A stretch of 64,000 nt of DNA from Amycolatopsis sp. GM8 (lineage in GTDB: Bacteria; Actinomycetota; Actinomycetes; Mycobacteriales; Pseudonocardiaceae), in NCBI RefSeq assembly GCF_021653975.1, contig NZ_JAJKFK010000004.1, forward strand, positions 432,936 through 496,935, given 5' to 3'. Shown here piece after piece: positions 59,479 through 64,000 of the stretch. A program made the translations under genes and the position numbers. The stretch's first letter is position 1, and each line of letters starts with the position of its first letter. The notes under the pieces were generated by a model. It did no database searches. It worked only from the letters and a program-made list of their open reading frames with translations, and was not told the origin of the DNA.

Positions 59479-60756
59479 ATGGGTGACGGCCAGGCACAGG
59501 ACAGGCCGGAGCGTCCTCCTGCCGAGGGGAACGACGAAACGGTGCGCGTGATGGCGAGCGGCCGCCACCGGGCGGCGGCCGGGGACGGTGGCGCGGAGCG
59601 TAACGCGGCGCATTCGGTGCCCTGGCGGGTTCGCGTCGCCGCGGCGCTGAGCTGGCGGTTCCTGCTCATCATCGCGAGTGTCGGGGTGATCGCGTGGATC
59701 CTCGGCTACCTGTCCGCCGTCGCCATCCCGGTGGGGATCGCGCTGCTCGTCTCGGCGCTGTTCGCCCCGCTGGTGGACCGGCTGGTGCGGTGGAAGGTGC
59801 CGCGCTCGCTGGCGACGGTCATCGCGATCGTGGTGGGGCTGATCGTGGTCGGCGGGATCCTGACGCTCGTCATCACGACGATCGCCGCGAGCCTGCCCCA
59901 GCTGCAGCAGCAGATCTCGGCGAGCCTCGGCAACATCAACAGCTGGCTGCAGCGCGGCCCGCTGCACCTGTCGCCCGAGCAGCTCCAGCAGTTCGTCAAC
60001 CGGACCGTCGGGTCCATCAGCGGCAACTCGAGCGAGTGGTTCAACCGCGCGCTCAGCACCGCGACCACCATCGGCGGCGTGCTGACGCAGGCCCTGCTCG
60101 CGCTGTTCACGCTGATCTTCTTCCTCTACAGCGGTTCGCAGGTGTGGCGGTTCACGCTGCGCATCGTCCCGCATGACGTGCGGGACCAGGTGGACGTCGC
60201 CGGCCGGCGCGGGTTCGCCTCGCTGGTCAGCTACGTCCGCGCGACCGTCGCCGTGGCCTGCGTGGACGCCGTGTGCATCGGGATCGGGATCTGGCTGGTC
60301 GGCGTGCCGCTCGCGGTGCCACTCGCCGCGATCATCTTCGTCGGCGCGTTCATCCCGATCATCGGCGCGGTCGCGGCCGGCGCGGTCGCCGTGCTGGTCG
60401 CGCTGGTCGCCAACGGGTTCGTCGCGGCACTGATCGTGCTGGCCATCCTGGTCGGCGTGATGCAGCTGGAAAGCCATGTGCTGCAACCGTTCCTGCTGGG
60501 CCGCGCGGTCCGGCTGCATCCGCTCGCCGTGGTGCTGGCCATCGCGGTGGGGGTCGAGGTCTCGGGTATCACCGGGGCGCTGCTCGCGGTGCCGATCCTG
60601 TCGGTGATCAAGTCGGCGGTCGGGTCGCTGCTGCGGGACCCCTCGATGGATCCGACCGGGGTCAACGCGCTCCGGCCGAAGAGCGCCCGGCCGTTACCCG
60701 ATCAGGTCGAGGACGAGAAAGAGGACGCCCCCGACGACGAGCAGGCCCCGGCCTAG
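59479..60756 (+). CDS. AI-2E-family membrane transporter
   Basis: 425 residues from ATG 59479 (CGGAGGTGCACG). A ~55-residue charged cytoplasmic leader and about seven helices with LSWRFLLIIASVGVIAWIL, YLSAVAIPVGIALLVSALF and the family signature LVGVPLAVPLAAIIFVGAFIPIIGAV, then LESHVLQPFLLGRAV and a charged C-tail. Family members were named for AI-2 export, but many act as sodium/proton antiporters or exporters of unknown substrates. Convergent with the Gfo/Idh/MocA gene, which overlaps it by 4 bases. Confidence 0.92.
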   Translation: MGDGQAQDRPERPPAEGNDETVRVMASGRHRAAAGDGGAERNAAHSVPWRVRVAAALSWRFLLIIASVGVIAWILGYLSAVAIPVGIALLVSALFAPLVDRLVRWKVPRSLATVIAIVVGLIVVGGILTLVITTIAASLPQLQQQISASLGNINSWLQRGPLHLSPEQLQQFVNRTVGSISGNSSEWFNRALSTATTIGGVLTQALLALFTLIFFLYSGSQVWRFTLRIVPHDVRDQVDVAGRRGFASLVSYVRATVAVACVDAVCIGIGIWLVGVPLAVPLAAIIFVGAFIPIIGAVAAGAVAVLVALVANGFVAALIVLAILVGVMQLESHVLQPFLLGRAVRLHPLAVVLAIAVGVEVSGITGALLAVPILSVIKSAVGSLLRDPSMDPTGVNALRPKSARPLPDQVEDEKEDAPDDEQAPA

Positions 60757-61772
60757 CCGAACTCCTGGTGGATCCGTTCGATCAGCGCGATGACGCGGAC
60801 GGCATCGGCGGGGTCCACCGGGAGGGGGTCGCCGGCCGTCAGGGCCTTGGCCAGTTGGGCGTAGAAGCCCGCGTAGTTGCCTGGTTTCGTGGGCAGCAGG
60901 CGGGTGCCGCCGTCGATGCCGAGGGTGCCCCAGGCCGATTCCGGCTCGTGGCCGAACTCCGGGTCGGCCGGGCTGGCGCCTGACTTCAGCGCGTCCTCCT
61001 GGGGGTCCAAGCCGTACTTGGTGTACCCGGCGCTCGAGCCCAGGACCCGGAACCGCGGGCCGGACTGGGCGGCGACGCCGCTCATCCACAGCTGCGACCG
61101 GACGCCGGACTCGTGCGCCAGCACGACGAACGCGTCGTCGTCGGCCGCCGCGTGCGGGCCGCGCCGGACGACCTCGGCGTACACCGGTTCGGCGGCGCCG
61201 AACAGGTACACGGCCTGGTCGATCAGGTGCGTGCCCAGGTCGTACAGGATCCCGCCGCCGTCGGTGCTCTTCGTCGACGTCTTCCAGGACGCGGGCCGCG
61301 AGAGCCGCCACCGTTCGAAGCGGGACTCGAACCGCCACACGTCGCCCAGCGCGCCCTCGGACAGCAGTTCCCGCACGGTCAGGAAGTCGCCATCCCACCG
61401 CCGGTTCTGGAACACCGTGAGCGGGACCTCCGTACGCGCGGCCTTCTCGACGAGCGCCCGGCCCTCCTCGGAGGTGACGACGAACGGCTTGTCCACCACG
61501 ACCGCCACGCCCGCGTCGAGGAACGTGTGCGCCAGTTCGGCATGCGTCGCCGGCGGCGTGCCGATGACGACGAGATCCAGGTCGAGGCCGAGCAAGTCGT
61601 CCGCAGTGGACACCACGCGCGCCGCCGGGTAGCGCGCCTCGACCTCGGCACGGCGTGTCTCGTCGCGGGTGACCACGGCTTCCGGCGAGTAGGCCGGGTC
61701 GGCGTCGACGAACGGCGCGTGAAAGATCCGGCCCGAGGTGCCGAAGCCGATGATGCCCGTACGCAGAGTCAT
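60753..61772 (-). CDS. Gfo/Idh/MocA-family oxidoreductase
   Basis: 339 residues from ATG 61772 (TTGAGGGGC upstream). N-terminal NAD(P) fold with GIIGFGTSGRIFHAPFV, TPPATHAELAHTF and the substrate/nicotinamide-binding VVVDKPFVV, then a C-terminal alpha/beta domain with GGGILYDLGTHLIDQAVYLFG. The family oxidises sugars, inositols or related polyols. No substrate clue here. It follows the amidohydrolase gene by 10 bases and may belong to the same operon. Confidence 0.93.
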   Translation of the reverse strand: MTLRTGIIGFGTSGRIFHAPFVDADPAYSPEAVVTRDETRRAEVEARYPAARVVSTADDLLGLDLDLVVIGTPPATHAELAHTFLDAGVAVVVDKPFVVTSEEGRALVEKAARTEVPLTVFQNRRWDGDFLTVRELLSEGALGDVWRFESRFERWRLSRPASWKTSTKSTDGGGILYDLGTHLIDQAVYLFGAAEPVYAEVVRRGPHAAADDDAFVVLAHESGVRSQLWMSGVAAQSGPRFRVLGSSAGYTKYGLDPQEDALKSGASPADPEFGHEPESAWGTLGIDGGTRLLPTKPGNYAGFYAQLAKALTAGDPLPVDPADAVRVIALIERIHQEFG

Positions 61773-61782
61773 GCCCCTCAAG

Positions 61783-62787
61783 TTACCCGGGCGGCGCCAT
61801 CCCCAGGAAACGGAAGGCGTTGTGCCACTGGATGGCGTCCACATCGGACTCGGCGAGGCCGATCGAGCGCAGCGTACGGCCCGCGGGCTCCTCGCGCGGC
61901 ATCGCCGGGAAGTCCGAGCCGACCAGCAGCCGGTCCGCGCCCAGCAGGTCGACCAGGTACCGCAGCGCGCGGGCGTCGAACACCATCGAGTCGTAGTAGA
62001 ACCGCCGCGCGTACTCCAGCGGTGACGGGCCGTCGTCGTGCTGGACGGCGCGCTCCGGGACCGGCGACTCCTCGTTCCAGGTCCCGCTCCAGAAGTACTG
62101 CGCGCGCGGCACCATCAGGCCGAACCCGCCGGCCGCGTGACTGAACGAGATCCGCAGGTCCGGGCACTTCGCGGCGATCCCGCCGGTGATGATCGAGGCC
62201 GCGGCCATCGCGCCTTCCAGCCCGACGACGTAGGTGCCCATCGCCGACCGTGGCAGCCGGTCGGTCGCGCTCGGCATCGCGTGCACGAAGATCGCCAGGC
62301 CGAGCCGCTCGGCTTCGGCGAAGAACGGGAGGAACCGCTCGTCGCCGATCGAGACACCCAGCACGTTCGACGCGACCTCCACGCCACGCAGGCCCGTGTC
62401 CTGGATAGCGGCCAGCTCCTTCGCCGCGATTTCGGGATCCTGCAAGGGAACCATGCCCAGGCCCGCGAACCGCGCGGGGTCCGACGCACACAACGTCGCG
62501 GTGAACTCGTTGACATGCCGGGCCAGCGACAGCCCGTCCGCGACCGGCAGGTCGTACTTCAACAGCGGCGGCATCGGGCTGAGTACTTCGAAGTCCACTG
62601 TGGACGCGTTCATCTCCTCGATCCGCCGCTCGGCGTCGAAGAACGCGTCCTTCGCCCGGAACCGGGTCGCGCCGAAGAGCAGCAGCCGCGCGGTCTCCCC
62701 GTCGATCACCTCCATCCGCGGGAAGCATTCCGGCGCGTCGGCGGGATAGTCGCGGGGCAGCAGGTGAGCATGGGCGTCGGCGAGCAC
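61783..62787 (-). CDS. Metal-dependent amidohydrolase (ACMSD-like family)
   Basis: 334 residues from GTG 62787 (GAGGAGGAGG upstream). TIM-barrel amidohydrolase_2: metal ligands HAH in LADAHAHLLP, HAMPS near the middle, AAHAA-type SHAAGGFGLMV and Asp in LLVGSDFPAMP. This arrangement fits aminocarboxymuconate-semialdehyde decarboxylase relatives, which act as decarboxylases or hydrolases in aromatic or ring-cleavage pathways. Next to a dehydrogenase and a probable acyl-CoA ligase it suggests a catabolic operon. Exact reaction unknown. Confidence 0.88.
   Translation of the reverse strand: MLADAHAHLLPRDYPADAPECFPRMEVIDGETARLLLFGATRFRAKDAFFDAERRIEEMNASTVDFEVLSPMPPLLKYDLPVADGLSLARHVNEFTATLCASDPARFAGLGMVPLQDPEIAAKELAAIQDTGLRGVEVASNVLGVSIGDERFLPFFAEAERLGLAIFVHAMPSATDRLPRSAMGTYVVGLEGAMAAASIITGGIAAKCPDLRISFSHAAGGFGLMVPRAQYFWSGTWNEESPVPERAVQHDDGPSPLEYARRFYYDSMVFDARALRYLVDLLGADRLLVGSDFPAMPREEPAGRTLRSIGLAESDVDAIQWHNAFRFLGMAPPG
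62594..62604. repeat. TCCACWGTGGA motif, perfect copy
   Basis: TCCACTGTGGA within the amidohydrolase gene. Confidence 0.6.
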
Positions 62788-62800
62788 GCGGGCCTCCTCC

Positions 62801-63898
62801 TCAGTTGTTCGGGTGGACGGAGACGTGCACCGCGGTCTCGCCGGGCACCTCACCGGCGAGCGTCTCGATCGCCGTGACGACGTCGTCGAGGCCGAACGTG
62901 TGGGTGTGCAGCTTCTCCAGCGGGAACCGGCCGGACTCGATGAGGGCGATCGCCTGCTCGTTGGCCGACGCGTCGACCCCGAACGCGCCGAAGACCTGCA
63001 GCGCGCGCTGGATGATCAGGTCGGTGCGCAGCGGGATCTCCTTGCCGCCCTTGAGTCCCGCCAGCACGACACGCCCGCCGTGCCGCGCCGACTGCAGCGC
63101 GTCGGTCACCGGGGCGGCGGCCATCGGGGTCAGTTCCAGCACCACGTCGGCCATCGCGCCGCCGGTGATCTCCCGGACGCGCTCCACCGTGTTCTCCGCG
63201 TCGGCGAAGATCGTGTGGTCGGCGCCGAACTCGCGGGCGAGGTCGAGCTTGTGCCCGTCGGACTCGAGCCCCGTCACGATGATCGTGCCGGCCCCGGCCG
63301 CCTTCGCGGCGATCACGCACGCGATGCCCCGCTGCCCGGAGCCGAGCACGACGACCGTGTCGCCGAGCTTGATCCCGCCCAGCTGCGCCGCCCACCGCAC
63401 GCCCGCGCCGAGCGGGTTGACCATTGCCGCCACCTCGACCGGGACGGACCGGTCGACCGGGTGCACGATGGTGCCCGGGGAAAGGTAGAGGTATTCGGCG
63501 AAACCGCCCCAGATCGCGGGTTCCACGTCGATGCCGGTGACCCCGTGCCCGTACTTGCGGTTGGGGCACGACTGGTAACGGCCGCTGAGGCAGTGCTGGC
63601 ACGCGTGACACGGCACGATGACCTCCAGGGCCACCCGATCGCCGGGTGCGACGCCCCACCGTTCCGCCGCCCGTTCGCCGATGTCCTCGATGATGCCGAG
63701 CGGTTCGTGTCCGGGAATGAACGGGCCACGATCGGGGTTTCCCAGGTGCCCCTTGAAGGTTTCCACGTCGCTGCCGCAGATCCCGTTGGCCTCGACGCGC
63801 AGCAGCCCGTCGTCGGGCCCGATCTCCGGCCGGGGGAACTCACGGATTTCGATCGCGCGCGGTCCTGTTTGGACGGCCGCGCGGACGGTGTCTGCCAT
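62801..63898 (-). CDS. Zinc-dependent alcohol dehydrogenase (MDR)
   Basis: 365 residues from ATG 63898. Catalytic zinc ligands in NGICGSDVETFKGH and GHEPLGIIEDIG, structural zinc cysteines CHACQHCLSGRYQSCPN, NAD-binding VVLGSGQRGIACVIAAKAAG and the acidic discrimination region VTGLESDGH. Full-length. It oxidises a primary or secondary alcohol using NAD. Gap of 13 bases to the amidohydrolase and 18 to the upstream partial ligase gene. Confidence 0.93.
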   Translation of the reverse strand: MADTVRAAVQTGPRAIEIREFPRPEIGPDDGLLRVEANGICGSDVETFKGHLGNPDRGPFIPGHEPLGIIEDIGERAAERWGVAPGDRVALEVIVPCHACQHCLSGRYQSCPNRKYGHGVTGIDVEPAIWGGFAEYLYLSPGTIVHPVDRSVPVEVAAMVNPLGAGVRWAAQLGGIKLGDTVVVLGSGQRGIACVIAAKAAGAGTIIVTGLESDGHKLDLAREFGADHTIFADAENTVERVREITGGAMADVVLELTPMAAAPVTDALQSARHGGRVVLAGLKGGKEIPLRTDLIIQRALQVFGAFGVDASANEQAIALIESGRFPLEKLHTHTFGLDDVVTAIETLAGEVPGETAVHVSVHPNN

Positions 63899-63916
63899 GC
63901 TGGATGCCCTTTCTGG

Positions 63917-64000
63917 CTAGCCGGCGGGCCGGACGAGGCGGGACTTCATTTCGGAGCGTTCGAGCGTGCCGGGCGGTACCAGGGTGACCTCGGCCCGCAC
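63917..64000 (-). CDS. C-terminal end of a probable phenylacetate-CoA ligase-like enzyme (partial)
   Basis: Only the last 27 codons are in the window, entering from the right edge: VRAEVTLVPPGTLERSEMKS and then RLVRPAG before a TAG. This matches the C-terminal strand and lysine-containing tail of the PaaK branch of AMP-dependent ligases (family knowledge: VxLVPPGSLPRSEGK). The assignment rests on a short stretch; other adenylate-forming enzymes could end alike. It is upstream of the alcohol dehydrogenase in the same direction. Confidence 0.5.
   Translation of the reverse strand: MRAEVTLVPPGTLERSEMKSRLVRPAG

Overview
The window is about 70% G+C, with heavy use of GTG starts, GTGA/ATGA start-stop overlaps and actinobacterial families (DUF5709, DUF6510, a DivIVA-domain protein, a class F-type sortase, stand-alone LigD polymerase). 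It is a chromosomal piece of a high-GC actinomycete, most probably Pseudonocardiaceae (Amycolatopsis-like); the genus is inference. I saw no rRNA, tRNA, CRISPR, phage or insertion-sequence genes.

Positions 1-12154 carry the end of a peptide-type ABC importer, housekeeping and orphan enzymes, a sortase paired with its likely secreted substrate, a GNAT acetyltransferase, an orphan STAND-type ATPase, an F420/flavin oxidoreductase and a lipoprotein. A 155-bp nested palindrome (12197-12351) lies in the convergent gap before the next block. From 26418 down to 12610 (minus strand) runs a 14-gene L-rhamnose operon: ABC importer rhaT-P-Q-S, mutarotase, isomerase, fused aldolase/lactaldehyde dehydrogenase, an extra sugar isomerase, rhamnulokinase, and lutABC, which turns the L-lactate product into pyruvate. 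A divergent LacI-type regulator (26590-27645) and two LacI-like operators sit at the head.

Positions 27917-33807 hold a complete peptide ABC importer operon. Then come a CYTH-CHAD protein, small hypotheticals, a LigD-type polymerase, a GH3 glucosidase, a FUSC transporter, a luciferase-like oxidoreductase and a PhoD-type phosphatase.

The most unusual block is 45134-52173. It combines a GTP cyclohydrolase II paralogue with His at the Tyr position that decides the product, a divergently transcribed creatininase-family amidohydrolase, a PTPS/QueD-fold protein lacking most canonical catalytic residues, a zinc-less MDR dehydrogenase, a GT4 glycosyltransferase, a SAM methyltransferase, a flippase-like membrane protein, a CDP-alcohol phosphotransferase and an inositol-monophosphatase-like enzyme. 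I infer a pathway that opens GTP to a formylated pyrimidine, deformylates and rearranges it, and builds a glycosylated, possibly membrane-linked metabolite.

Positions 52279-64000 contain an alr-ddl pair for peptidoglycan precursors, a DivIVA-domain protein, a lytic transglycosylase with a Thr-rich tail, lipoproteins, an AI-2E-family membrane protein, and a minus-strand catabolic run (Gfo/Idh/MocA, amidohydrolase, zinc alcohol dehydrogenase, end of a probable acyl-CoA ligase). A short palindrome, TCCACWGTGGA, recurs across the window more often than base composition predicts.
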